Positions 1 through 12,096 of a stretch of DNA of 35,236 nt are shown here, piece after piece (the first letter of the stretch is position 1; each line of letters starts with the position of its first letter). Below the pieces are notes generated by a model. The model worked only from the letters and a program-made list of their open reading frames with translations, ran no database searches and was not told where the DNA came from. The translations under genes were made by a program, and so were the position numbers. This DNA comes from Mnemiopsis leidyi (taxonomy: Eukaryota; Ctenophora; Tentaculata; Lobata; Bolinopsidae): NCBI GenBank assembly GCA_000226015.1, contig JH152930.1:17491-52726 (forward strand), read 5' to 3'.

Positions 1-1760
1 GTTCGAACATTAATCCGGGGATAGACCTGGATGGTGTTCTTTGTAGTGAATAGCTAATGCTTCATCTTTATAACTGTTGCAGGTAGGGTTTGAAGCATAC
101 CTTAAGTGTTCACCCAGTCTCTCATGCAATGATCTAGAACTTTCCCCAACATAAAACTGACAACATAAATTACACGTAATTCTATAAATAGGGCAAATCT
201 TAGAACAATCTACTCTTTCTGTTGTGATCTTAGGACATATCTGACAGGAGCTAATAGTACAATGTCTTTTATCGTGTGGTCTAGATGAACAAAAGAGATC
301 CTTGAGTTTGATACCCGGCAAAAAGACAACGGTGATGGGTAGTTTCTTCCGCCGGATAAATTTGGTGATCCTTGATGAAATTTCCTCCGACATGTAGGGT
401 AGTTTTAGAGTGACTACGCGTTGTTCAGCAGAAAGTCGTACTCCACTATTCTCCATACGAAACTCCAAGAACTGTCTCGGGTCAGGATATCCATTGTTGA
501 CGAGTAATCTGTCGACCACTTTGTAGGATTCTTCTGTCAGTTCTGGGGAAGACGAGCTGATGTTTGCTGTCTTGTAGAAATTTCTCGCACTTCAACCTTG
601 GTCTTCATTGGGTGGTGGGACTTGAAGTTCAAGGTGATCTGCTTCTTCTGTTCTTTTCTGTAATACTTGGACTCTAACCCTCCTTCTTCACTGATTCTTA
701 TCTGAGTACCAAGAAATGAAATGAATTGATCAGTTGAAGAGGGATAGTCTATCTCCCAACCGAGATGACCGTCGGGATCCTCGTCTGCGATACGGTTAAA
801 CAGGTTTCTAGCCTGGTCTTCAGATTTGGCTATAGTACCTGCGTCATCTACATATCTGCCGTACACGGATGAGGTGGGGAGATAGTGAGGATCAATGTAG
901 AGACTCCTTCTTTCAAATGTGTAGACACGAACGATTGCTCCGATTGGGCTGGGTTTGCATCCCATGAACAAACCCAACATCTGTTGATACAACTTTCTGT
1001 CAAACACAAAGTAAGAGCTCGTGAAGACCAACTCCAACATCTCGTGGACATCTACCAACTCTAGACCAAATAACTGTAGTGAGTCTAGGTGTTCTGCCGC
1101 TAAGTTTATCACGTCCTCAATGCAACCTTGGATGTTAATATTGGTGTATAAGGAGGTGACGTCGGCACTACAGAAGCTATGTCCACGCAGTTCCCCTGGT
1201 GATAGCTGTTTCAATCTCTCCAGGTGACTATGGGTATCACGTAGATGACTTGGGATGTGGTCAAGTAAGGAACTGAGTACTTTGGTGCAAATCCACGCAA
1301 GTTTTTCCGTTGGTGAGCCGCAGCAAGACACTATTGGTCGTACCTTACAAATTCTAGACAAGTCAGAGTTCTCAGTGATTGCTGAAATGTTGAATTTGTG
1401 AGTCTTAATCAGTACGTACATAGTAGGAAGCTGGGTGGTGTGTAGACTTTAAAGTACTCCTTTACATCTGATCCGAGTTGTCTTTTGTCACAGATATCAG
1501 ACCAGAGTTTGTTACATTTTTCCTCCAACAAGGTGGTCATTGATTTGATCTGACGGTGATAAGAGGTGGGAGTAGGGGTGCTGATGGGTTTTAACACTCC
1601 GTTTTGTTTCCTAGTTGGCGGGAGAAACTGATAGGCTCCTGTTGAATCGATGTGATGGGTCGTCAGATTCTTCTGGTCATCTCTCTTCATCACCACAAAT
1701 TCTCCTCCTTTGTCTGATACTGATATATGGAGCTCAGATCAGTGTACAGTATCAGTGTTC
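1..1760 (-). mobile_element. Penelope-like retroelement, decayed copy (RT + GIY-YIG endonuclease)
   Basis: Three reading frames in series on the minus strand make one Penelope-like polyprotein. Positions 1409-1735 carry the SDKGGEF and MKRDD block before the RT core. Positions 537-1421 carry the RT: KTHK, RPIVS, SADVTSLYTNI with the first catalytic Asp, MGCKPSP (usually MGxPLSP), YGRYVDDAG with the YVDD catalytic pair, and FLGTQI. Positions 10-519 carry a Cys-rich knuckle, then IYRITC...FYVGE...RLGEH, the PLE-type GIY-YIG nuclease. Frames change near 1420 and near 575, and a further shift seems to cut the nuclease at position 10, since coding-like sequence resumes in another frame and leaves the window. 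The frame is closed above about 1735, so the 5' end is truncated or shifted. This is an inactive copy, lying about 130 bp from the first candidate exon of the neighbouring TRP gene and on the opposite strand. Confidence 0.88.
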
Positions 1761-1862
1761 CGATGAAGCTGTTGTTACAGAGAAATTAATTAACCCGTAA
1801 TCCCTGTCTTCTTTGTCCACCTGCTAAGCCGAGAAGAACTATTAAACTTAAACTGATTTATC

Positions 1863-4800
1863 ATGCGGCTAATAAGTAACAGACCAATCATTAAACTTAA
1901 ATTAATATCCTGTAATGTATAATTCTCTCTAACGAATAAGTTTTATTCAGATGATTCTTACTATTCCCACCAATCTCCAAACATTTCCCTACCCTCCCTA
2001 GCAAGAAGAGGAGATAATCAGTGGCCGTTTCTGGAGCTCCAAGTAACCTTCAACCCGTCTACAGAGAAAGCAGTTCTGTATTACTTTCAGGCTCTCTCTG
2101 CTCAGAAGCGACTTGGAGTAGAGGTGGAGTTTGACAAGATAGCTGCTCTTCTTGATAACGGTTTGTTCAATTAGTTATTTCTTTTTGATAACGGTTTGTT
2201 CTTGAAGTTATTTTTTTGTTGATGGTTTGTTCATGAATTTGTTTCCATTTCTTGATATTAAATGAAATGGTAACAGAGTAAATAAGATTATATACTTGGT
2301 GCCATGGCTGTGTCGTATACATAAAATCTGCTGCCGTGCCACACTACAAGATTCAGCTACAAACTATATACATTACCATGGTTCTAATATCTCCGTCTGT
2401 GTCTCCAGGAGCAGATATAAACGCTAAGGACGAGATGGGAAAGACAGTTCTCCACGCAGCCTGTAGAGAAGAGAGACTAGAGGTAATACAGTTCCTGGTG
2501 GAGAAGGGAGCTGCTCTCAACACGATGGACAAACATGGCCGGACACCGCTTCACATGGCCGCTGCCATGGACAACTACAGCATCATCGCGTAAAACAACT
2601 TACACAAAATATATTGTCTAATTTTAAACAATATCTTTCTTGCATTATCTCTGACCATCAAGAAAGTCTTGTAGTTATCTATTAGATAAAGGAAAACGCT
2701 AGTTCGGATGCAAGGATCTTTAGGACGCCGAGTTGATAAACATCATACCTTATAATGCCCGTGCCAGGTACCTGTGCGAAAAGAAAGCTGACTACGGGGC
2801 TATTACACACGGTGACATACAGACTCCACTTCACTACGCTGCTAAGAACGACGCTCCCGCTGCCTGTAAAGTCTTGGTGGAACAAGGTGAGACTTACTGT
2901 GGACATGTACTGCTTTTGTAGGACTTTACTGTGTCTGTGCTGACTTAACTTATAGTCTGCTTACCGACCGTAACACTTTATCTTATTCTTGATTTATGTT
3001 CTTAATTCTCCCAAATCGATTGTTAAATGAACTTCAGAGAATGACGTATAACATCAGAATGATACAATGTACAATGTACAACCTCACGACAACAGAGTCA
3101 GAACAACACACTCACACCACTTGAGATTGTCATTAATGTACATTAGCGTGTGGAGTTTGAGTGAGAACAATGAGGATTATGTGTATAGATTTAAGCTAAG
3201 TATCTTACTCAGGAGCGAAGATAGAAGCTAAAGACTATCGAGGGAGAACACCTCTACTTCTCGCAGCAGAACTTGACAGATCAGTAGCAGCTAGTGCTTT
3301 AATGGACTTGGGGGCTTCTGCCAAGGTTCCCTTTTTTAACCTAGACGATACCAATCTATATCATAGATATATGTATATGTGTATATGTGTGGTTCGAAGA
3401 CTGTGTCTTGTTATTGATATGATTGATCAAGAAACACAACATATTTTATCAGTATTTAAGATGTTACAAACCTAAAACTAAAACTAACATCTCTCCAGAT
3501 GCTGGACTACACTGGATATCACCCAATCTGCGCTATGATAAAGAACATGCCTGACGTGGCGATGAAAGCTTTAGATCAATGTTACAGTCTCAACACCACC
3601 AGCCGACAACAGCTCTTCTGGCTGAACTATCTAGAACCTTCCCTGATCAGCAGCGAGGAGTTCAAGTTTCCCAGCCCCAGTGTCCTGGAGGAGGTAGTGA
3701 AGACACAGAACCAGGTCCTCATCAACCACGCTGTCGTCAAGGAGATGATAAAGACTAAGTGGAGTCAGTTCGGGATATTCGGTTGTGTTTACGAGCTCCT
3801 CTTCTACCTCTTCATCCTGATAATCTGGAGCACCCAGGTCCTGGTAAACCCCTACAACAAGAGGGACGGAGATAGCGGAGCTTCATTCGGCTATAACGAT
3901 GCTATAGCTATAATCTCCCTGCTGCTATACATCGTGCTGATAGCTGAGGAAGTGGTGGAGACCTGGGAGGGGTACAAGGAACACCGGGACTGGAGGAACT
4001 GGAAACTCCATCAGATCCGGGGAGATCTGAAGTTTGTCCTGCCCGAGAACGTGGAGGAGAAGATATATCTGGAGGACATGGAGGAGGAGGTGATCAACCA
4101 GAAGTCTCCCTACTGGTCCGACTTCTGGAATGTGTACGATTGGGCGTTCCTTGTCCTTCTATTCTTCACTTATATCTTGTTTTGGATCGACAGGTTGTCT
4201 GGCAAAGATTCGTCAGAGTGGAAGCTGGCTCTGTGGAAGTCAATGTTTCTTACGGTGTCGCTAGTGTTTGCCTGGATCAAACTATTTAAATATCTGAAAG
4301 TGTTTGAGTCCATGGGACCCTTTGTCGTGATCATTTCCAACACGTTCGGGGACGTCCTGAAGATAATGTTTGTGTTCTTCATTCTCTACATTCCTGCATC
4401 CTGCGTCTTCTTCCAGTTCTTCGGTTCGTCTCTTTTGAGATTATCTTGTTAATATCATCTTGTTAATATTATCTGCTGCATATTTCAAATACATAGTCTC
4501 TTCTACAATAGTAAACCAAATACGATTTACTACTAAGGATATTTATGTTTTACTTTAAGCTATGTGATATTAAATTTCCAGGGAGTTCAAATGTTCCGGA
4601 ATACTCAAGTTCGATCATGGCCGTGTTTTTCACTGTGTTTCGTATGATAATGGTAGACGACTACTACTACTCAGACATTATGCAGGTCAGAATTATAGGG
4701 AATGTTTTAATGTTTGGAAATGGGGGGGGGGGTTCGAGAACCTGATCCCGACCTTATCCCCCTAAATTGTTACTAATCCAAGCGCGTGTCAGCTTATTGA

Positions 4801-5457
4801 CAAAACATCACATTAGTGGATTCCAATACTTATCATCTCAGTGGGGGAAAGACGCGGATATTCCGGAGAGCTGGATACATATCTTGATCTCCTACTGGCT
4901 GATGATGTCAGCTATTATCCTGCTCAATCTCTTCATCGCTCTGATGTCAGATACATTCCAGGTATTGCAGTTTAAGTTATTTCGTTCATTTTCTTCTGAT
5001 ATTATCAAAATTTGCTGTTCTTATTGTACTTTTGTAGCAAGCCTTATATGACAAATATTTACAGCGTATCTACGAGAAAGCAATAGAAGTAGCAGCACTG
5101 CAGAGAGCAGAAACAATAGTAGCTCTAGAGAAGCGTCTAGCGGTGTGGAGACGAGACCAGTTCCTGAACTACATCAAGACAAACTTCGCTCCTAAGATCA
5201 GCTACGTGGAGGGGGAGAAGGGAGACGACATAGACGACGGTCGAGGAGCCAGGATCAACACTCTCAATCAGTCCATCGTGGAGAACATTAAGCTCTTGTC
5301 TCGCCTGTCCCACGGGAGTCCGCCAGACAAGGATATGGCGGAGGAGGAGCTGGTGGAGGAGGAGACTGACGTGGCGGAGGAGGCGGAAGAGGCGTTAAAG
5401 CGAGCGTTCGAGGAGCAGGAACTGACTCTCAGACAGGCTCTTCATGTCATGTCATAG
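1863..5457 (+). CDS. ankyrin-repeat TRP-family cation channel, copy 1
   Basis: Exons 1951-2160, 2409-2589, 2768-2886, 3213-3325, 3499-4423, 4582-4685, 4842-4961 and 5065-5457 join in frame with GT-AG borders and stay open to the stop. A 13-nt exon at 1863-1875 (ATG, phase 1) would supply a start and gives 725 codons, but it is a guess. Ankyrin repeats come first (GKTVLHAACRE, GRTPLHMAAAMD, TPLHYAAKND, GRTPLLLAAELD). Six hydrophobic segments follow: S1 about 303-328, S2 345-362, S3 424-442, S4 458-475, S5 494-520 and S6 562-590. A pore loop FRMIMVDDYYY precedes S6, and ALMSDTFQ ends it. The tail is short and acidic. Ankyrins plus a 6-TM core with a pore loop fit TRPA/TRPV-like channels, which pass cations at the plasma or an internal membrane. 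Subfamily and stimulus cannot be assigned. It is tail-to-tail with its paralogue. Confidence 0.85.
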
Positions 5458-5493
5458 GAATGGAGGAGAGCCTCTATCTGGGCGTTGTTCGAG

Positions 5494-5499
5494 AATAAA
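5494..5499 (+). terminator. putative poly(A) signal of TRP copy 1
   Basis: A canonical AATAAA lies 37 nt past the stop codon of the plus-strand TRP gene. Position and sequence fit a polyadenylation signal, but the cleavage site cannot be seen. Confidence 0.5.
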
Positions 5500-5921
5500 A
5501 GATCTGTTATGGACTCAGAGTTAGTTCCCCGTTAAAATGTGGAAGACAGCTTCAATTTTGGCACTTTGAGCCATAAAATACATCTAAGAAACAGGAATTC
5601 AGCTACAGATCTGATTTGATATTATTTGATATTATTTGATGTATCAAGTAACTTAAACTTGGATGCGAATTCAGTGAATGAGTTTTGAGTTAAACTTATG
5701 ATAGATTTTTTATCGGGTTTAGTTAACACTAAGTTTGATTGATGTAGTTCTTTAGTTTAATTAAACTCTTAATTTGTTAACTTTAGAAAGCTTTCAAAAT
5801 GTAAATTGTAAATCAATTCATTCAGATTTTAGCTCCAGCAAAACTGTTTAATAACTTACATCGATCACACATGCCACAAAACTACAGATCTCTAACAAAT
5901 ATAAACCTAAAAACAAGATCA
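5500..5921. other. convergent 3' UTR interval between the two TRP genes
   Basis: No coding sequence is seen. The DNA is AT-rich and must hold both 3' UTRs. For the minus-strand gene the nearest candidate poly(A) signal is an ATTAAA variant (TTTAAT on the plus strand at 5847-5852), about 70 nt past its stop. The two transcripts may overlap here. Confidence 0.5.
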
Positions 5922-8900
5922 TCACCTCCTGAACCTGGACGGTCTCCTCGCTGGACCAGGTCTGGAACTAGACACATACCTAGGACTACCACTCCCAGTC
6001 CTACTGCCCATACATCCAGTACCTGAGTAACCTGGTCTGGGGGATCTGCTGGTCAGACTTCTCGATCTGGTTGCGGACCTTCTAGGTCCGGTCTGAGGGC
6101 TGCTCGTGTGTGGAGATTGTTCGTGGTCTAGTAGAGGACTTACCGGACACATCTCACCTAGAGATCCAAACCTAGGACCTTGCTGGCGATAGCTCGGTGA
6201 GCTTGCGGAGGGTTGTCTACTTGGGTATGTGAATTGTGTGGGGGAGGAGGGGTATCTAAATATAGGATGGTGGACTGGAGGAGAGATGTCTACTTCTGGA
6301 CATGTTGAGGGTTGTTGTAGTGAGAATCTGAGTGTTGGGCGAACCTGATTGTTCTGTGATATCGAGTCTCCTGAACTGTAACCTATGTTAGGACAAGAGA
6401 GACTGCTGGAGTCCAGTCTACTCCCTCCTGACTCTTCACACTGACTCCTGATAACCATCTCTGGGAAGTAAACTGGAGCAGCAGCTGAGCTTGAAGGGGA
6501 GGCATCATCTCCACTTGCCTCCATCCTCCAACCGCCCACCTCCATCCTCCCTTTCTCCTCCTCTCTACCTTCTGATATATTGGAACTTTTAGTCACAGAT
6601 CTAGTGGGAGCTGTAGTGTAGCTGACGTCCGGAGAAGTTGATTGTGTCCGTGAGAACACCCCTCCTGTTTCCGTGTCTGTGTCTGATTGCGGATAGTACA
6701 GTTTGTACGGCGACTTTTTCTCTTCTGAAGTCGACGACATTTTCTCCTCAAGCTCTTTCATTTTTTTCAAAATCTCTGTCATCATCTTAGACTGAGCCTC
6801 CATTGCGTCTGCCATGTTCATAGACATTGTTCTGTGTAAGACGTCCTTCTCACGAAAATCCACAATAATCGATCCTAACGTTTTGACCTGCTCGTTTATT
6901 TTCTTAGTCATGAGAGTTAGACCGTGTATCTCCCCATCAGGGGGGTTTGTAGGGTCGTCGTCGTAAAACACAACTTTAGGTGAGAAGTTCTTGTTGATGT
7001 ATTCCAGGAAGTTGCTGCGTTTAGCGTCCACTAGTTTCCACTCTATGTTGATGATAGCTTGTGCTCTCTCTAAAGCCGCTACTTCTAGGGCGTTGTCGTA
7101 CACTCTCTGAAAATTAATGTAACTACGTTTTTCAAACAAGTTCAGAGACACCGTTGTATGTGACCCACCCCTAAAATAGACAAATCTTGTGTCTGAAGTT
7201 TGGAATTACCTGGAAAGTGTCTGACATCAGAGCGATAAAGAGATTGAGAAGAACAATAGAAGAGACAAGTAGCCAGTACGCAATAAGTACGTGTATCCAC
7301 CAAGCTCCTAGCCCTTTCTCGTGTCCCCACTGAAGAAGAGCTTGTGTTATCACAGGTTAACAGTGTTAAACTTCAAAGTTTTCACCTCTGCTTCATTCAA
7401 AGTTACTTTTAAACTCAAACTTAGTCTTGAGGTACATGTTTCATGTGGCTTTTAAATTGCGAATGTCAAAATCCAAAACTTACCCTTATAAGAAGATTGT
7501 AACTGTAATCGTCCACAACAATCATTCTGAAAACTGTAAACATGGAAGTAGGTACATCATTGTAAGCGACAACATCCGACATTCCGTAAAACTGATGGAA
7601 CACACAGACCATGGGAATGTAAAGTACGAAATATACAAACGCTATCTTCAGACAGTCTCCCAAAGAGTTAGTTATGATGACGACGAAGGGCCCGATAGAA
7701 CCGAACACACGGACATGCTTAAAGAGTTTGAACCATGAGAGGGTTAATGAGAGTGAGAGGAGTCTAGATTTGTTCAGATCGATGTATTCGTTGTAGGCAG
7801 TGTATCCGAAACTTTCTGAGATTCTGCTAGAGAAGTAGACTACAAAGGTAATACCCATCAAAGTTAGAGAACAACAGTCGTAGATGTTCCAGTAGTCAGC
7901 CAGGTAGAACGATTTAGTGTTCTCAATCTCGTCTATCATGCCCTCCAGATACGACCTCTCGTTCTGATTTCTCGGCGTGACATACTTCAGATCTTGTGTG
8001 GCATGTCTCGTCTTCCACTCCTGCCACCTCCTGTGTTTCCTCAGTCCTATCTTAGCTTCCACAATCTCATCGTATACTTGCATAGCGTAGAAGGAGACCG
8101 ATGCCATCTCAATAAACAGGTGGAATGGAGTGCTGGACTCTATCGTAGAACCTAAAGGACGGATGAGGACCATGATACTCCAAGTTATCAGAGTCAGGAC
8201 ATAGACAGAGATATCGTAGATCACCCCAAACAGTCCAAATTGGTTCCACTTTGTTGTGATCATCTCCTTGATCATAGGGTGTTTGACGAGATCCTGGTTC
8301 TGTGCCTTAACAACCTCCTCCAGTACCGTATACCCAGAGTTAGCCTCCTCCAGATTGCTGACCAGTCTCGGCTCCAGGTAATTTAACCAGAAGAACTCCT
8401 GTCTGGAGGTCCTGTTGATCTTGTGGAACTGGTTGAGGGATTTCTCCGCTACTGTAGGCATCTTACTGACCATGGCACAGGTAGCATGGTATCCTGTAGA
8501 GTCCATGGCTCTTCCTGAGGCTCCACAGTCAAGTAAAGCGTTAGCAGCTACTGATCTGGGTGTTGAGGTGGTTAAAGTGCGGTAAATACACCGTACAGGG
8601 TTCATTTAATATAAATCTTCTAAGAAACGATTAAATAAACTGACAGCCCGTGATACATCGATGTCAGAACCACTGATTACCTGTCGAGATCTGCCGCCAG
8701 AAGGAGTGGAGTTCTGCCCCGGTAATCCTTAGCTTCAATGTTAGCTCCGCACTCCACTAACATACAGCTAGCGTTTCCTGTAAAGAAGAGTGTCAGCAAC
8801 TTAACTTCGTCAGCTTTGATACCTTATTCCTTATCATAAGTTTTTTTGATTGAAACTCTGACAAAAGACATGATGCAAGGTGAAGTTTTGCGAAAATCAT

Positions 8901-9559
8901 ATTATCAAGGCATGCTTGATGGGCTTTTATAGCCATAGGCTATCGGGCATCTCATTATAACCTGAGTCGTTGCGAGCAGCGTGGTGAAGAGGAGTCTGTT
9001 TCTCCCCATCAGTAACGGCGTCAACGTCCGCCCCTCTGTCCGTCAACATTGGGATAATCTCGTGATTATCGAAAGCAGCAGCAATGTGGAGCGGTGTTCT
9101 ACCGTACCGGTCTCTGGCGTTAACGTAAGCTCCTTTGTCTATGAGGAACTCACAGGTAGCCAGGTCGAACTCTCGACACGCATCGTGTAGAACTGTCTGT
9201 CCCAGATTATCCTTAGCGTTTACATCACCTCCTTTCTCAATCAGACCTTCCACTTCTTTAAAGTCTACCTTCAGTCCTAGAGACTTCTGGAAGGCAAGAG
9301 AGATGAAGTAGTAAAGGATAAGTTGAGAAACTGGAGGATCAAACATCACGTCAAGCTCGAGGAAAGGTTCGTCTGAGTTGACATCGGACATGATCCCTTC
9401 TTTCGGAACAGCTTGGTTAAGGAACTTCTCTATGCGATGATATTTGGAAGTTAGATATGTTTTTATCCGCTGTAGGATTGAATGTGGGCAGTCCGTCGTG
9501 CTATCTTGACCAACTCGAGTCTGAACGTTCCGCCTGATACTGACACGGTCACGTGGCAT
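5922..9559 (-). CDS. ankyrin-repeat TRP-family cation channel, copy 2, with long C-terminal tail
   Basis: Exons 9559-8962, 8777-8681, 8555-7484, 7329-7210 and 7106-5922 join in frame to 1,023 codons plus a stop. The ATG at 9557-9559 is the first in the open stretch; the frame stays open up to 9646 without another ATG, so an upstream exon is possible. Ankyrin repeats (GQTVLHDACRE, GRTPLHIAAAFD, TPLHHAARND, GRTPLLLAADLD) precede six hydrophobic segments and a pore loop FRMIVVDDYSY near residue 575. The S6 exon is 120 nt, the same length as in copy 1, and also ends in ALMSDTFQ. The 394-residue tail starts like that of copy 1 (VYDNALEVAALERAQ), has a likely coiled coil (AQSKMMTEILKKMKELEEKM), then a long Ser/Pro/Arg-rich, probably disordered part that copy 1 lacks. 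It is clearly a paralogue; the ligand and exact TRP subfamily are not determinable. Confidence 0.87.
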
Positions 9560-9646
9560 CTGGGGTAGAACTAGATCACCTGAAGGACTCAATTTTCTCA
9601 ATTCTACTGATAGGTGGCCTGTTCTATGAATGTAGAATATCGTGCC

Positions 9647-11179
9647 CTATAGAGCAGACTTGACAGTCTGAATGACATGACCCATGTCCTATGATATTCA
9701 ATATTTGTTTTAAAGGTATGATCTTCGATCTTGCGGACGGTAATTGTGTCACTAGGAATAGGTCTATAGTCAAGACTTGAAAATTGAGAATTTAAAAGTT
9801 ACCTCGATCTACTTAGGTACTAACCATGTCGATACGAACACTGGCACTACTCCTCATATTGTTGACTGACCAGTGTTCAGATTTGTAGAGGTTAAGATGA
9901 TATCATCACCATGGCAGTTTTATCTTCAGTTTTCAGGTTCTCAAGATCACTACCTTTCAGTAAAATACCATCACTCTCCTTCTGAATGAACAAACAAGTT
10001 ATACAGGCAACGTTCGAACAGAAAATTAGGAGATGGAGAGTTTCTTTTTGTTTCGACAAATGACAAACTATTTACCATAGACTGGGAACTGGAAATCACA
10101 CAGCTCACTCTTTAAGTTTAGATTTGAAGCTAGGCGAATCTCTGCTAAATCTTGTAAGTCTTTTTCGGGAACGAATCGTGACCTAATGCTATAAATCAAA
10201 CCAAACAACACAGGGCCGCCCGGCTAAAATTCTTCTATCTTCAAGTTCAAGTTCAAACTGCAGATTGCAGTACAGTCGAGAGCAGCAAATACAACAAGAG
10301 CCAAAGAAGCTAAGACCAGCAGCCATGATTGCTGATATAAAACCACAATAATAGCTCCCTAACAATAGATATCGGAAAGAGAGCCGTATCACCGCCCAGT
10401 GTGCAGTCTGTACCGACGGTCTCTTTCATTGTTTTGGTGGAGGAGTTTCCGGTTCTTATCAGAGTTTCCAGATATAGTTCACTACAGCAACAACAACCTC
10501 CTGCAACGAGCAGCATCACACGATTACACCGGACACAGATGCACGTAGAAATAGCTCTGCACGTGATGGAACGCAACCGATTTGCAGGATCTCAGTTTTC
10601 CCTTCTGCAAGTCAAATTAAAATTTGATTACAGGATTACGCTAAAAATTTGGTGAACTAGCGGGTTAATTATTGGCAATAACCAGTAAGGTTTATGCCTC
10701 GATCTCCTCCCTGATTGAGACTAATTAAACAGTTTACTGTTCACTTCACTGGAGTGATCGAATTTACATGTGTTTGTAACTTTGCCTTAAACAAATTATC
10801 GGTGTAATTTTCAGCAGCTTTTACTTTTAATATAGAACAGGCATTTGTAATGATCGTATTTTAAGGATATGAAAGGCTATAGAAGGAAGATTGACTAAAA
10901 TAGCTCAGATAAAATTGCTATGTTGGCTGCTTTTGTAACATGCTTCCTGTGTTGAGTTTTATTTAAAAGAAATAATAGAAACTTGTAAATCGTTCAATAA
11001 ATTAAAATATAAACACAGTGCAATACAGAATAAACTTCATATCAAAATTCACGGGACAAGATGTATGCTGAGTGAGGGTCTACTATGAAGAGCATCAATT
11101 GAGTCCAGCCCGTGTCGACTAGAGATCACACCACCAAATCGGACAACAAAATAAAATCCCGAGTAGGAGAGGAGGAAGT
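9647..11179. other. intergenic: TRP copy 2 upstream region and GLRX5 3' region
   Basis: No convincing gene is seen. It should hold the promoter and 5' UTR of TRP copy 2 on the left and the 3' UTR of GLRX5 on the right. A TTTATT at 10958-10963 reads AATAAA on the minus strand, 217 nt past the GLRX5 stop, and may be its poly(A) signal. Open frames around 10189-10655 run on both strands over a CAG/CAA-rich patch and match nothing I know. Confidence 0.4.
9826..9888 (+). CDS. possible 20-residue signal-peptide-like mini-ORF
   Basis: ATG with A at -3, then MSIRTLALLLILLTDQCSDL and a stop. The shape (Arg, a run of Leu/Ile, then polar residues and a Cys) is that of a secretory signal, yet no clear donor site or downstream exon follows. 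It may be the remains of a secreted-protein exon or chance. Confidence 0.12.
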   Translation: MSIRTLALLLILLTDQCSDL

Positions 11180-12096
11180 TCACTTGATGAGGGACTTAAT
11201 TCCGTGTTCAGCGAGTAAGTCTACAAGTTCGCCACTCTGGTGCATCTGTATCATTATATCACACCCTCCAACAAACTCTCCTCCTACGTATACCTGAATA
11301 GAAAACAGATAGTTTTAATGTTGTACTTCTAGTGGATCTTAGATAGCTAGGTATTGTTGTTTAGAATAGAATAGAAAGTGAATTTACCGAGTGTTTACAG
11401 AGATCAATCCCACGTGAGAATTTACCTGAGGGATGGTAGGCCAGTCCGAGAACTCTTTGATATTTTCTCTCAGCTCGTCATCCTCCAGAACATTGTGAGC
11501 AGAGAACTTGTCCACTCCGTGCATTTCAAATATCTGACAAACTGCTCGACTGAAACCACATCGTGGTTCTTCTGGGACTCCTTTCATAAATACCTGGAGA
11601 TGGTCGGTTTTTAGGGCGAGTTGGTTATCATGTAAATGGAAAGGCAAACTATAAAATGTGTATATGTCTACTAAGGGTCCACATAGACATTAACACATTA
11701 ACAGTGTACAGACCGTTGATTAATAAACCATGAGGCAAGAAAAGTGGTTTATTGAACAAGGTTGATGTACAAATATTCTATGTGGTAGCTATCTTTATCA
11801 GATAATGATAAGCCGGCTGGTAGCAACCAGTAACGAGACGAGTGAGTGAGAAGTTCTTCACAGTAAGACAGAAGAATGTCTAGAGAAAACAGTTGCGAGA
11901 TACAGGAAGATGTATATATATATATATGTATATAAGATGTATATATATATATTCTGTACAGAAACGTTGTACTTACTACAATCTTGTCTGCCTTGATACG
12001 ACTGTTGATATCCTCCTTCTGTTCAGCAGACATTGCCAGTGTCCTGCACACCCTCATTGCTACAGGTCTCACATTCCGTAACACAGCTCCCAGCAT
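11180..12096 (-). CDS. GLRX5: mitochondrial monothiol glutaredoxin 5
   Basis: Exons 12096-11977, 11593-11426 and 11293-11180 give 133 residues, against about 157 for human GLRX5. The start is a basic, Arg-containing stretch ([18 protein letters not shown]), typical of a mitochondrial presequence. The active site is CGFS at residues 52-55, the monothiol signature, within [18 protein letters not shown] (cis-Pro loop) and GEFVGGCD (glutathione-binding GG-C-D) follow. In the family, a dimer with two glutathiones carries a [2Fe-2S] cluster from the mitochondrial ISC scaffold to later carriers. All splice borders are GT-AG. Intron 1 contains a TA microsatellite. It is divergent enough from cytosolic Grx3-type proteins, and lacks their thioredoxin domain, for the call to be secure. 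Confidence 0.94.
11909..11951. repeat. TA dinucleotide microsatellite in GLRX5 intron 1
   Basis: Two runs of alternating TA, each broken by GTA or AAGATG, sit about 25 nt inside the donor end of the first GLRX5 intron. Such runs vary in length by slippage; no function is seen. Confidence 0.8.

Noticed and set aside
9559..9601. TRP copy 2 start at 9601
   Set aside because: The codon there is TTG; the first ATG in the open frame is at 9559.
10189..10655. Three overlapping frames on both strands (67, 88 and 84 codons)
   Set aside because: Mutually overlapping, some without ATG, Cys or Gln runs from a CAG/CAA-rich patch, no family resemblance.
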